IMG/VR virus record: IMGVR_UViG_3300032323_000894
Coordinates: 1 to 64,000 of that record
Direction: 5' to 3' (one strand)
DNA length: 64,000 nucleotides
DNA from: a virus
The notes under the pieces are model-generated. The model was given only the letters and a program-made list of their open reading frames with translations. It did not search any database and had not been told where the DNA came from. The translations under genes and the position numbers were made by a program. Positions 27,834 through 35,630 of the stretch are shown here, piece by piece (the first letter of the stretch is position 1; each line of letters opens with the position of its first letter).

Positions 27834-28451
27834 ATGCGTGGTGGTAGAGAAGGAACTGACGACAATAGTCGTTTTGCACTCGACTACGAATCTAAGTCTA
27901 TTTACGAGGGCATAGCTGAGGACCTAGGCGGCACGGTAGGTGTAGACCTTGAGTGGTTTAGGTGGCAAGAGTACTATCTAGTAGATAACTACACCACAAT
28001 CGTAGACGACATTTATGATGTATCTAGCTCTGTTCCTGGACAAGGACGAAGATGGATGCTTCCTTTCAAAATGCCTGCTCTTATGGCGCAACTAATACGT
28101 TCTACAAACGTAATGAACGAGCGCGGTTACTACGTGACAGATACACTACGACTAGTAATCAGCGCGGGAGATGCTATGAGGATGCTGCCTAGCTTAGTTG
28201 GGGATAATCCAAACCAGCACATTAAAGACAGGCTTCTATACAGAGGACAAGTATTTACTCCTACTAGGGTTGTTCCTAGAGGGCACTTTGGCTACAAATG
28301 GGCTGTCGTTACCGTGGATTGTAACGAAGTAAACCCAGAAGAGCTAGTAAACGACCCACAGTTCCAACAATACGCTTTGACTCCAGCAATAAGTGTAAGA
28401 ACATTAGGCTATGGCTCTGGAGGCTATGGCGCTGACCTTTACGGAGATTAA
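27834..28451 (+). CDS. Putative connector or neck protein
   Basis: A 205-residue protein with a GAAAGG site. It has acidic/aromatic segments (EWFRWQEYYLVDNYTTIVDDIYDVSS), a central beta region (RRWMLPFKMPALMAQLIRST ... TDTLRLVISAGDAM), a DRLLYRGQVFTPTRVVPRGHFG segment and a Gly/Tyr-rich tail (GYGSGGYGADLYGD). Its size and fold pattern resemble head completion or tail-connector proteins in phages of this type, but I cannot name a family. It lies 3 bases upstream of a fibre gene. Confidence 0.5.
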   Translation: MRGGREGTDDNSRFALDYESKSIYEGIAEDLGGTVGVDLEWFRWQEYYLVDNYTTIVDDIYDVSSSVPGQGRRWMLPFKMPALMAQLIRSTNVMNERGYYVTDTLRLVISAGDAMRMLPSLVGDNPNQHIKDRLLYRGQVFTPTRVVPRGHFGYKWAVVTVDCNEVNPEELVNDPQFQQYALTPAISVRTLGYGSGGYGADLYGD

Positions 28452-28454
28452 ACA

Positions 28455-30656
28455 ATGCCATTAAACAAACCCAACATCGGGCAGTCTAACTGGGGACCAG
28501 TGCTCAACGATGCCCTAGATTACCTAGACTCCAAAGAAGTCTCTGCTGACACTGCTGACTTTGTATTCAGTGAAGACAACTCTGAAGGCTCTCGCAGCAC
28601 GATGACCATCACTGACCACGACATGACTATTCAGACTGTTCGTGATGAAGATTCAGTAGGTTCAGACTGCGACATAAACATTGAAGCAGCTGACGATGTA
28701 TTTATCCGTGCCTACGGAGATGACATTGGTATTTATGCAAGCAGTGAAGTTGAAATTAGAACTAATAATTATGATGGACAGGGACTTGGAGACGGTGGTA
28801 ATGACTCACACTCCTGGACGTTCAATAAAAATGGACACATCGAGTTCCCAGACGGAACTGTCCAAACTACCTCTGCTCAAGGAATTCGTCCTCTTCCAGA
28901 TTTCCTCACATGGAGAGAAGGAACAACTCATCTTCCAGCACTAAACACAAACTTTGGCTGGAACTCTGACGGCGTTTGGTTTCAGAATGCACAAGACGAA
29001 GGAGCAGTCAGCTCCTACCCAATCTATACAGACTTTACTGTTGCACAGAATGAGCCTGTAATTGTTGAATTTGACTTTGATGCCAACACCGAGTGCAATG
29101 ATATTGGCGTTTGCGTTTATGTAGATGGAACAACCCCACAATGGGATTGGAGTCCAAACACAACAAGAATTGCTGCACAGTTTGATTGCTTCAACCTAGA
29201 GCTTGTTGGTCGCACAACAGAGGTAACTGTTGGAGAGGGAGAGGGTATACCAGGCGAAGGAATCTACACCGTTACCTTTACATACAACCCAACAGCATCT
29301 ACTGACAAGGTAACTGTTTCCTACAAGGCACAAGGCTCCAGCGAGGTTATTGCATCACTCAGCCTCAATGAGGCTCTACCTGCTGGTCGTTATCGAGTTG
29401 GCTTTGCAGCAGACCAAAGTTCTTCAAATACAAAAACCTACATGTCTAACTTGTCAATTGATGTCAACAACGATGATGATTTTTACAGCAACGACCTACA
29501 GGATGGCAACTCTGGATTTACATCTGACACAGACCTTGTTATCCCAGTTGCTATCAAGGATGACAACGGCGATGACTTCATCACCTTCACAAGAACCTCT
29601 ACAGGCACTGCTCGTATTGCAACCCCACAGGACGACCTATCACTTCGCTCTGCAAGAGACATCACGCTCTTTGCTGGTAGCGAAGGTCCAGGAAACGTCT
29701 ACATTGGCTGGGGAGACGCAGAGCTCACTCCAGACGCAAGCAACCGAGTTGCAACCATTGCGGACGTTACAGCAGCAACAGGTCTTGGAGACATTACTTT
29801 TGATGGTGTAAAGATTACTGGCGCTGGCACTGCCTCTGGCGACGGACTTGGTGCTGGGACTATGGAATTGGTTCCAGACGCAGACCTATACGCCAATGAC
29901 CAATACCTAGTTATTGACCCAACTGACCCCAACCACATCCACATTCGTGCTGGTGGTGCAATGGATGAGTCCAACGCAAAAGTTATTCTTGGTGGAGAAA
30001 GAAACCACGTTTATGTCTCTGATGGTAGCAGACAAGTTTCAATTCGTACAAGACCAGCAAGAATTGAAAATACCTATGCAAACGTAAACGAAGCAAGCAG
30101 CACAGAGTTTATGGCACCCATGCCAATAATCGTTTCTGTTGGCTATACCGTTACCGTTGGTGAGACTGACTACGAGGTAACAGCAGTTACCCCTAATTCT
30201 CCGTATGAAGGTATGGCAACTGTTACAGCAACTGGAGCATCCTTTGTATCAGGAACTTCATATACATTTAGCTATGAGGAATCATACGACAACTACTGGC
30301 AGTTTAACTCAGATGGATACCTGTATGGACCTGCAATGGGTGGTCTATTTGTTTCAGGCCTTCTTAATGGAGAAGGTGATTTATGGCTTTCGTCAAACGA
30401 TAGCGTTGTTCTTAATGGCAATGAAGGTGGGGAGTTCCTAGGAAATCCAGAATTTCCTGGAAACCAGATTGCAAAACTAGATGATTTAGCCTACCTTCGT
30501 ACTAACGTTCCAACAACTTCTATAGGACTTCCTGGAGAAGTTGCTGGCCTTGTTGCAGACGATGCAAACTATCACTACTACTGCACAGCAGCCTACGACG
30601 GCACTACCCACATTTGGAAGCGTGTCGCCTGGGACGCTGGAACTTGGGGAGATTAG
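28455..30656 (+). CDS. Long tail fibre protein
   Basis: A 733-residue fibre. The opening PLNKPNIGQSNWGPVLNDALDYLDSK is the N-terminal anchoring module seen in many phage fibres. Next come beta-helix-like repeats (IEFPDGTVQTTSAQG, a common fibre signature), a carbohydrate-binding-like domain (about residues 150-345, FVQNAQDEG..., VIVEFDFDANTECNDIGVCV) and repeated FDG/ITGAGT and VYVSDGSRQVSIRT strands. The C-terminus has IGLPGEVAGLVADDANYHYYC and closes with TTHIWKRVAWDAGTWGD, a receptor-binding-type end. Leucine codons look richer in CTC and CTT than in neighbours, which may mark a recent acquisition. Confidence 0.82.
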   Translation: MPLNKPNIGQSNWGPVLNDALDYLDSKEVSADTADFVFSEDNSEGSRSTMTITDHDMTIQTVRDEDSVGSDCDINIEAADDVFIRAYGDDIGIYASSEVEIRTNNYDGQGLGDGGNDSHSWTFNKNGHIEFPDGTVQTTSAQGIRPLPDFLTWREGTTHLPALNTNFGWNSDGVWFQNAQDEGAVSSYPIYTDFTVAQNEPVIVEFDFDANTECNDIGVCVYVDGTTPQWDWSPNTTRIAAQFDCFNLELVGRTTEVTVGEGEGIPGEGIYTVTFTYNPTASTDKVTVSYKAQGSSEVIASLSLNEALPAGRYRVGFAADQSSSNTKTYMSNLSIDVNNDDDFYSNDLQDGNSGFTSDTDLVIPVAIKDDNGDDFITFTRTSTGTARIATPQDDLSLRSARDITLFAGSEGPGNVYIGWGDAELTPDASNRVATIADVTAATGLGDITFDGVKITGAGTASGDGLGAGTMELVPDADLYANDQYLVIDPTDPNHIHIRAGGAMDESNAKVILGGERNHVYVSDGSRQVSIRTRPARIENTYANVNEASSTEFMAPMPIIVSVGYTVTVGETDYEVTAVTPNSPYEGMATVTATGASFVSGTSYTFSYEESYDNYWQFNSDGYLYGPAMGGLFVSGLLNGEGDLWLSSNDSVVLNGNEGGEFLGNPEFPGNQIAKLDDLAYLRTNVPTTSIGLPGEVAGLVADDANYHYYCTAAYDGTTHIWKRVAWDAGTWGD

Positions 30657-30667
30657 GAAAGGTAAAA

Positions 30668-30856
30668 ATGGCAGAAAAGAAAAAGAAATCAGCTAAAAGA
30701 ATTGGTCACATTGCAGGTAAGAATCCTGAAAAAGCTATTAACCTAGGCTTAACGGGGTCTAAATACCACGGTGGAGGCTCTAAGAATAGGGGTAAAAAAG
30801 GCGGAATTATCCGTAAACCTACCGCCCCTATTAGGTACAGAAAGAAAAGTGATTAG
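30668..30856 (+). CDS. Lysine-rich small protein 1
   Basis: A 62-residue protein starting at ATG 30668, with TAGGAAAGG upstream. It is very basic (MAEKKKKSAKRIGHIAGKNPE ... GSKNRGKKGGIIRKP) with a glycine-rich centre and no hydrophobic core. It is first in a run of ten small genes (30668-32767). Nucleic-acid binding or condensation inside the virion is plausible from composition alone. Confidence 0.65.
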   Translation: MAEKKKKSAKRIGHIAGKNPEKAINLGLTGSKYHGGGSKNRGKKGGIIRKPTAPIRYRKKSD

Positions 30857-30864
30857 GAAATAAC

Positions 30865-31167
30865 ATGGCAGAAGCAAAAAAGTCAAGTAAGAAGGACCCT
30901 CGCCTAGCTAGAGCTGGCGTATCGGGCTATAACAAACCTAAGGCTACCCCTGGAGCTAAAAAGTCTCACGTAGTAGTGGCCAAAGAAGGTAACCAGATTA
31001 AGACTATTCGTTTTGGTGAGCAGGGAGCGGAAACTGCTGGTAAGCCAAAGGCTGGAGAGTCTGAGCGCATGAAGGCTAAGCGCAAGAGCTTTAAGGCTCG
31101 TCACGGAAAGAACATTGCTAAGGGAAAGATGTCAGCAGCATACTGGGCTGACAAGGTGAAGTGGTAA
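30865..31167 (+). CDS. Lysine-rich small protein 2 with KARRKSFKARH-type motif
   Basis: A 100-residue protein containing RLARAGVSGYNKPKATPGAKKSHVVVA, IKTIRFGEQGAETAGKP and ERMKAKRKSFKARHGKNIAKG followed by SAAYWADKVKW. This set of blocks recurs in phages and in some giant viruses, usually as a stand-alone domain of unknown function. Net charge is strongly positive. The stop overlaps the next start. Confidence 0.7.
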   Translation: MAEAKKSSKKDPRLARAGVSGYNKPKATPGAKKSHVVVAKEGNQIKTIRFGEQGAETAGKPKAGESERMKAKRKSFKARHGKNIAKGKMSAAYWADKVKW

Positions 31168-31370
31168 TGGCTGCCTCTAAACCAAAGCCAAAGCCAAAGG
31201 CTAAGTCAAAAGTAAACGAAGCTGGAAACTACACTAAGCCTGGAATGCGCAAATCTTTATTCAATAAGATTAAAGCTGGCACTAAGGGTGGCGACCCAGG
31301 GGAATGGTCTGCCCGTAAAGCACAGCTACTAGCATCTGAGTACAAGAAAGCTGGCGGAGGCTACAAGTAA
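31167..31370 (+). CDS. Lysine-rich small protein 3 with GEWSARKAQLLA motif
   Basis: A 67-residue protein starting at ATG 31167, which shares its A with the upstream stop; an in-frame start at 31161 is less likely. The N-terminus is a Lys-Pro repeat (KPKPKPKAKSK). The C-terminus KAGTKGGDPGEWSARKAQLLASEYKKAGGGYK matches the pattern of DUF5872-type proteins of phages and large DNA viruses. It is probably a nucleic-acid or partner-binding microprotein. The function is unknown. Confidence 0.65.
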   Translation: MAASKPKPKPKAKSKVNEAGNYTKPGMRKSLFNKIKAGTKGGDPGEWSARKAQLLASEYKKAGGGYK

Positions 31371-31612
31371 TGGCTCTAGCTAAGTCTCAGAAGTCCCTTA
31401 AGAACTGGACTGACCAGAAGTGGAAAACCTCCGACGGTAAACCGTCTAAGGGTAAAAAACGCTATCTACCTGAGAAAGCTTGGGCTGAGTTATCGCCTGC
31501 AGAAAAGGCCGCTACTAATAAAGCTAAGGCCGCTGGAAATAAAAAAGGCAAACAGTTTGTAGCTCAACCTAAGAAGATTGCTGAAAAAGCAGCAAAGCAC
31601 AGGAAGTCATAA
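31370..31612 (+). CDS. Lysine-rich small protein 4
   Basis: An 80-residue protein with SLKNWTDQKWKTSDGKPSKG, KRYLPEKAWAELSPAEKAATN and GKQFVAQPKKIAEKAAKH. These blocks form a small conserved viral domain seen in several phages as a separate gene. It is basic, has no Cys or membrane segment, and overlaps both neighbours by one base. The function is unknown. Confidence 0.65.
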   Translation: MALAKSQKSLKNWTDQKWKTSDGKPSKGKKRYLPEKAWAELSPAEKAATNKAKAAGNKKGKQFVAQPKKIAEKAAKHRKS

Positions 31613-31893
31613 TGGCAGAAACTAAGAAGTTTGGCCCATACAAGGGGTCTAAGGCTAATGGTGGTAGGCCTATCTATGTCTATAAGACTAAGAACGCTAA
31701 AGGCGAATGGGTAACCACATCCAAGAATAAGGCTCGTGCAGACTACGAGGCTAAGAATGGTAAGTTGCCTAGAGACACAGATGTTGACCACAAGGACAAC
31801 AACAAAAAGAACGACTCTAAGAGTAATCTAAGAGCTCTAAAGCACGGTAAAAACACGGCTAAAGAGAACAAACGACGGGTAGGAAAGAAGTAA
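31612..31893 (+). CDS. HNH-type small protein
   Basis: A 93-residue basic protein with the HNH core DTDVDHKDNNKKNDSKSNLRAL (about residues 55-76; the H of DHKD, the central N, and N of SNLR) and then HGKNTAKENKRR. HNH nucleases nick or cut DNA using a metal ion. The family includes homing-type and packaging-linked enzymes. Here the domain is embedded among lysine-rich microproteins, so a DNA-processing role linked to packaging or head maturation is possible. No zinc Cys pairs are present. Confidence 0.75.
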   Translation: MAETKKFGPYKGSKANGGRPIYVYKTKNAKGEWVTTSKNKARADYEAKNGKLPRDTDVDHKDNNKKNDSKSNLRALKHGKNTAKENKRRVGKK

Positions 31894-32135
31894 TGGCTAA
31901 AAATCCTAAATTAGTAAGAGCAGCTGCAAAAACAAACGCAAAACAAGCAAAAATGGAAGTTTCTAATCCTTTACAGTACAACAACGTAGGCATGGGTAAA
32001 GCGCCCAAAGGCCAAACAAAAGCAGCCAAGCTTTTTATGAAGACTATGTCGTCAGATAAAAAAGGCTACGTAGCTAAGCAAGTAGACAAAGCAGTTACTA
32101 AAACTGCAAAGAAGATGAAAAAAGGCGGAAAGTAA
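31893..32135 (+). CDS. Lysine-rich small protein 5
   Basis: An 80-residue basic protein with many Lys and Ala (RAAAKTNAKQAKMEVSNPLQ ... KQVDKAVTKTAKKMKKGGK). A central YNNVGMGKAPKGQTKAAKLF is less charged. The ending resembles histone H1-like Ala/Lys tails. Its stop TAA shares an A with the next start. The function is unknown. Confidence 0.6.
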   Translation: MAKNPKLVRAAAKTNAKQAKMEVSNPLQYNNVGMGKAPKGQTKAAKLFMKTMSSDKKGYVAKQVDKAVTKTAKKMKKGGK

Positions 32136-32200
32136 TGTCAGATTGCGGTTGCGGCCACTGTGGCTGTGGAAAGAAGGAAGACAATGGCGGAGAAGCCTAA
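32135..32200 (+). CDS. 21-residue Cys/Gly/His-rich peptide
   Basis: A very short frame, MSDCGCGHCGCGKKEDNGGEA, starting at ATG 32135 within the stop overlap of the upstream gene. It overlaps the next gene by 17 bases. The CGCGHCGCG core has four Cys and one His in nine residues, an arrangement suited to binding a metal ion such as zinc or copper. It is too short for routine gene calling, and no family is recognised. Support is the conserved stop/start coupling style of the cassette. Confidence 0.5.
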   Translation: MSDCGCGHCGCGKKEDNGGEA

Positions 32201-32297
32201 GAAACCAATGAAACCAATCAAGAATCTTAAGCCAATTACGGCTCAAGTTAAAATGCCTAACATGGCTAAATACAACACCAAAGGAAAGAAGAAGTAA
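32184..32297 (+). CDS. 37-residue lysine-rich microprotein
   Basis: A 37-residue frame starting at ATG 32184 (MAEKPKKPMKPIKNLKPI...), with 12 lysines and repeated K-P units. GGAAGACA lies upstream as a weak ribosome binding site, inside the previous peptide gene. It ends exactly one base before the next ATG. It follows the composition and coupling pattern of the cassette. Confidence 0.55.
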   Translation: MAEKPKKPMKPIKNLKPITAQVKMPNMAKYNTKGKKK

Positions 32298-32516
32298 ATG
32301 GCAGGAAAACCAGCATTCCTAAAGGGTAAGTACACTGAGGAAAAAGACAAGAAAAAAGACGCAGCTATGACTAAGAACTTGACCCCAGAGCAGAAGAAGC
32401 GCTTTGAGAAGATGGACAAGGCTCATGGAGACAAGAAGAAGCCTAAGACCATGAAGGAAGACAAGAAGATGGATTCCAAGATTATTAAGAAAGTAACTAA
32501 AGGAAAGAAGAAGTAA
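32298..32516 (+). CDS. Lysine-rich small protein 6
   Basis: A 72-residue protein in which 26 residues are lysine, arranged as K/E/D helices (LTPEQKKRFEKMDKAHGDKK) and a KKVTKGKKK tail. It has GAAAGAAGAAG upstream. It is probably a helical polyamine-like or DNA-binding virion component. No family is recognised. It overlaps the next start. Confidence 0.6.
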   Translation: MAGKPAFLKGKYTEEKDKKKDAAMTKNLTPEQKKRFEKMDKAHGDKKKPKTMKEDKKMDSKIIKKVTKGKKK

Positions 32517-32767
32517 TGCCACTAGCAGCTAAAGGCTCAAAAGCCTCTATGAACAAAAAAATGGGTGCAGACAAGACTTACAACCCAGCAAAAAGCAACG
32601 TAGCAAAGAACGCCAAGAAGACTCTTAGCACTGCAAAGGGCTATGGCAAGGCTGGTGGAGGAATCTCTACAGCTGCCTCTAAAGCTCTTGGTGAAAAGGG
32701 CCTAGAAAAGGGAATGCAGAAAGCCGAAAGCCGCATGAAAAAGGCAGCTATGGCGAAAAAGAAGTAA
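32516..32767 (+). CDS. Lysine-rich small protein 7
   Basis: An 83-residue basic protein, rich in Ala, Lys, Gly and Ser (KAGGGISTAASKALGEKGLEKG). It has a central amphipathic part and a C-terminal SRMKKAAMAKKK tail. It is last in the cassette and is followed by a terminator at 32794. The function is unknown, and chromatin-like or capsid-interior packing is only a suggestion. Confidence 0.6.
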   Translation: MPLAAKGSKASMNKKMGADKTYNPAKSNVAKNAKKTLSTAKGYGKAGGGISTAASKALGEKGLEKGMQKAESRMKKAAMAKKK

Positions 32768-32793
32768 TCTCCCAACACAAACATTTATAGATT

Positions 32794-32817
32794 AACCCTG
32801 CGAATAGCAGGGTTTTT
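32794..32817 (+). terminator. Rho-independent terminator after the microprotein cassette
   Basis: AACCCTGC (32794-32801) pairs with GCAGGGTT (32807-32814) around a GAATA loop, and the T-run continues TTTTTCTTT. It ends the cassette. Confidence 0.85.
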
Positions 32818-32826
32818 CTTTACCCT

Positions 32827-32883
32827 AGAGGAGTAGGTATCCGTGCGGAGCCTACCTAGCTACTGCTAGACCTGCGTACCTCT
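32827..32883 (+). ncRNA. Candidate three-way-junction RNA
   Basis: The segment can fold with an outer stem AGAGG (32827-32831) with CCTCT (32879-32883). Inside are a hairpin GTAGG (32833-32837) with CCTAC (32851-32855), extended by TCC/GGA closing GTGC, and an immediately adjacent hairpin CTAGC (32856-32860) with GCTAG (32865-32869) with loop TACT. It lies between a terminator and GTG 32899. It could be a small RNA or a 5' leader element for the tail operon. No known family matches. Confidence 0.35.
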
Positions 32884-32898
32884 GATTGGGGATTTGCC

Positions 32899-33087
32899 GT
32901 GCCTTCAAAAGACTGGAAGCCGTGGTGGGAAAAGACCTTTGACACACCACAGGAAAGAGACGAGTTCATCCGTGGACTGTCTGGGGCTACACCTAGCTCT
33001 AATAAGTCTTCAGGAATTCTACTGGCTTTAATAGCAGGCTACGTAGGCGGTAAAGCATCCCAATTCAAAGGTAAGAAGTGGCAGTAA
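32899..33087 (+). CDS. Small protein with one membrane-like segment
   Basis: A 62-residue protein starting at GTG 32899 behind a weak TTGGGGA site. Residues 1-34 are soluble (SKDWKPWWEKTFDTPQERDEF), and residues about 38-53 (SGILLALIAGYVGGKA) could cross a membrane or pack in a helix bundle. It ends with GKKWQ. It overlaps the next gene by 10 bases and opens the tail operon. The function is unknown. Confidence 0.5.
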   Translation: MPSKDWKPWWEKTFDTPQERDEFIRGLSGATPSSNKSSGILLALIAGYVGGKASQFKGKKWQ

Positions 33088-33395
33088 CTACCCTAGTAAA
33101 GTTAGCTGAATTATCAGCAGATGACACCGCCAAGTTCATAACCGAGGACGTTAAAGAACTTGCTACTAAGCACGGCTGGGATGCTACATCCGTTAACGGT
33201 GTAGCCGTCAAATACTCTGACTCTGAATTCTCTTTTGACATCTCTCCTGAAACGGAGAACTCTGTCATGCGCCTAGAATACGGCACTGAAACAGTGGCCC
33301 CCACAGCAGTTTTTCGTAAGTACGGCTCTAATACCAAAGAGGCTGAAAAGGTATTCATCAAAGGCCTTGAAAAGAGAGTAGGGATTTCCCTATGA
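33078..33395 (+). CDS. Tail-region hypothetical protein
   Basis: A 105-residue protein starting at GTG 33078, with AAAGGTAAGAA upstream. It is an alpha/beta protein with an acidic N-terminal helix (LVKLAELSADDTAKFITEDVKELA) and a C-terminal EKVFIKGLEKRVGISL. Its position before the tail terminator suggests a head-tail joining or tail-completion role. It overlaps neighbours by 10 and 4 bases. No family is recognised. Confidence 0.55.
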   Translation: MAVTTLVKLAELSADDTAKFITEDVKELATKHGWDATSVNGVAVKYSDSEFSFDISPETENSVMRLEYGTETVAPTAVFRKYGSNTKEAEKVFIKGLEKRVGISL

Positions 33396-34054
33396 CTTTT
33401 TTACTTTCTGAAGACAAGGCTCTACGGGAGCTTATCCAGGGTGTTGAAGTTAGCGACCAAAAAGCAGACAACTCCTTGGCTCCGCGTCAGGTAGGCGTGT
33501 GGTTTGGACAGCCTGACCAAGAGTTGCGAAACCAGAACTACCCTTACGTAACTATTCAGATGATTGACGTTGCTAGAGACACCACTAGAGAAATGCGCGG
33601 TAAAACAAGCGCAGAGTACCTACGAAACGACACTGTCGGTGAAAATGACGAGTTTATTACTGATAGGCCGATTCCTGTAAATATTGACTATCAGATAACC
33701 ACCTACTCTCGCCACCCTAGGCATGACAGAGAGCTTTTGGCAAAAATACTGTATGACAGATTGCCATTTAGATTTGGTACGTTGAACTGCGACGACAATA
33801 CTGTTCGTCGTTTAGACGTGCTAGACGTCACAAAACGTGATGTTACCGAGCAAGCAAAGCGCCTGTTCGTCAATGTATTCACTGTACGTGTTTCTAGCGA
33901 AATACTGCAGAGTGTACTGACAAAACTATACCCAGTATCAGAAGTGCACATTGATTCTCCAACGGAAGAAAATTCCAATGGTGGACCAAGAAATCCCCAG
34001 TATGTGGGGATAGGCAGTGTAATTATCTCGGAACAAGTCGGAACCCCTTCTTAA
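33392..34054 (+). CDS. Tail terminator/completion-type protein
   Basis: A 220-residue protein. The central pattern QNYPYVTIQMIDVARDTTRE ... IPVNIDYQITTYSRHPRHDRELLAKILYDRLPFRFG is typical of tail-completion (terminator) proteins of myoviruses, which cap the tail and join it to the head. It lies immediately before the sheath gene, the usual position. It overlaps the upstream gene by 4 bases. Confidence 0.7.
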   Translation: MTFLLSEDKALRELIQGVEVSDQKADNSLAPRQVGVWFGQPDQELRNQNYPYVTIQMIDVARDTTREMRGKTSAEYLRNDTVGENDEFITDRPIPVNIDYQITTYSRHPRHDRELLAKILYDRLPFRFGTLNCDDNTVRRLDVLDVTKRDVTEQAKRLFVNVFTVRVSSEILQSVLTKLYPVSEVHIDSPTEENSNGGPRNPQYVGIGSVIISEQVGTPS

Positions 34055-34081
34055 TAACCCCCCTAGTTAGGAGAAACAAAA

Positions 34082-35611
34082 ATGGCTACTTATGGTCGTC
34101 CAGGCGTTTACATTAGTGAGCGTCTTCTCCCTGCGCCTATCACCGTTCTAGGTACCGCAAATGCTGCTGGTGCTGTAATTGGTGAGTTTGCTCAGGGACC
34201 AGAAACCGTGACTTTGGTCACATCTTGGTACGATTTTGTAAAGCAGTTTGGTGGCTACAACGCAGCCTACCCAGCTACTTACGGAATTGGACTATTCTTT
34301 AAAAACGGTGGAAGCGAGCTGTATGTTAAGCGCGTTCTATCCGATGATGCCGAAGCCGCTTCTATTACAGTGCCTTCAAGCGTAGAAGAAGCTGACGATG
34401 TAGCAGTAATTACTGCTAAAAACAGAGGTGAAGACGGCAACAGCATCAACGTAACTTTTAGCCCAGCTAATATTGATGGTCTTTGGAACCTTCTTGTTTC
34501 CAAGGAAACTGTAGCTGGTACAGCCGCAGACACTACCAACGACGTTGTTCTAGAAAGCTACATTAACTTAGAGCTTAATGACTCACTTTCTAGTGACTTT
34601 ATTGAGAACGTAGTAAATCAGTCCTCTAAGTACATTTCTGTAGTAGTTTCCGAAGACAACAACGCTCTGCCAGTTGTTACCACTCTACCGCTAACTGGTG
34701 GAGACAACGGTTCCGCTCCAAATGGAGACGATTACATTCAGGTCGTAGAAGAGTTCAGCACTGCTAACAGGCCTCTAGTGCTATTCTCCCCAGAAATTAA
34801 CACTAACGTCAGACTTGCTAACCCTGTAGAAGACGAGCCAAACGTAGGTTCGATTTACGATGCTTGGATTTCATGGGCGCAGAATAACGATGGATTTGTA
34901 ATCCTCGATACTGAGCCTGACACCAGTGTTAATGATGCCGTAAGCCTAGCCTCTGTTAGACAAAGCTCAACAAACGCGGCCATGTATTATCCAAATATCT
35001 TGATTACTGACCCGCTAGGTAGAAGCCCGTCTTCTCTCCGTAAGGTTGGTCCAGCTGGTGCAGTTGCAGGCCTATACCTGCGCACTGACAAGCAGATTGG
35101 TCCTTTTAAGTCACCTGCTGGAGTAACCGCGGCAGTTAGTGGCGCTGTTGCGATTGAGGCAGCCTTCACTACACAAGAGCTAGACGTTCTAAACTCTAGT
35201 GCAAGCCCTATTAACGCTATCCGTGCCCTACCAGGTGCGGGAGTAGTCGTTATGGGTGCTCGTACACTAAAGAATGATGGAACTGCAAATAAGTATGTAA
35301 ATACTCGCCGTTCCCTAATCTTTATCAAGAAGAGCTTGACTGATTTGACTGAGTTTGCCCTATTTGAGAACAATGACGAAAAGCTATGGGCGAGACTTCG
35401 CTCCGCAATCTCGGTGTTCTTGGGTGGCTACCAGAACCAAGGTGGTCTAAGAGGAGCAACTCCTGCAGAAGCTTTCTACGTAAAGTGTGACGCAGAAAAC
35501 AACCCAGACGAAAGCATTGCAAGTGGTGAAGTTAACATTGAAGTTGGTGTTGCACTTCAGTACCCAGCAGAGTTTGTCGTAATCAACCTAAGTCAAAAGA
35601 CGTCTGAGTAA
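34082..35611 (+). CDS. Contractile tail sheath protein
   Basis: A 509-residue subunit of the sheath that contracts to drive the tube into the host. The N-terminal PGVYISERLLPAPITVLGTANAAGAVIGEF is the sheath signature with the inserting strand. The C-terminal domain has NARGAARTL-like order here as GARTLKNDGTANKYVNTRRSL followed by IFIKKSLTDLTEFALFENND, and EVNIEVGVALQYPAEFVVI near the end. Support also comes from position directly before the tube. It establishes the virus as a myovirus. It has a TAGGAGAAA site. Confidence 0.94.
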   Translation: MATYGRPGVYISERLLPAPITVLGTANAAGAVIGEFAQGPETVTLVTSWYDFVKQFGGYNAAYPATYGIGLFFKNGGSELYVKRVLSDDAEAASITVPSSVEEADDVAVITAKNRGEDGNSINVTFSPANIDGLWNLLVSKETVAGTAADTTNDVVLESYINLELNDSLSSDFIENVVNQSSKYISVVVSEDNNALPVVTTLPLTGGDNGSAPNGDDYIQVVEEFSTANRPLVLFSPEINTNVRLANPVEDEPNVGSIYDAWISWAQNNDGFVILDTEPDTSVNDAVSLASVRQSSTNAAMYYPNILITDPLGRSPSSLRKVGPAGAVAGLYLRTDKQIGPFKSPAGVTAAVSGAVAIEAAFTTQELDVLNSSASPINAIRALPGAGVVVMGARTLKNDGTANKYVNTRRSLIFIKKSLTDLTEFALFENNDEKLWARLRSAISVFLGGYQNQGGLRGATPAEAFYVKCDAENNPDESIASGEVNIEVGVALQYPAEFVVINLSQKTSE

Positions 35612-35630
35612 TCTAAGGAGATACTAAACA

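Noticed and set aside
32820-32890. tRNA gene in the gap before 32899
   Set aside because: The fold has only two internal hairpins, is too short, and lacks a T-loop and acceptor CCA context.
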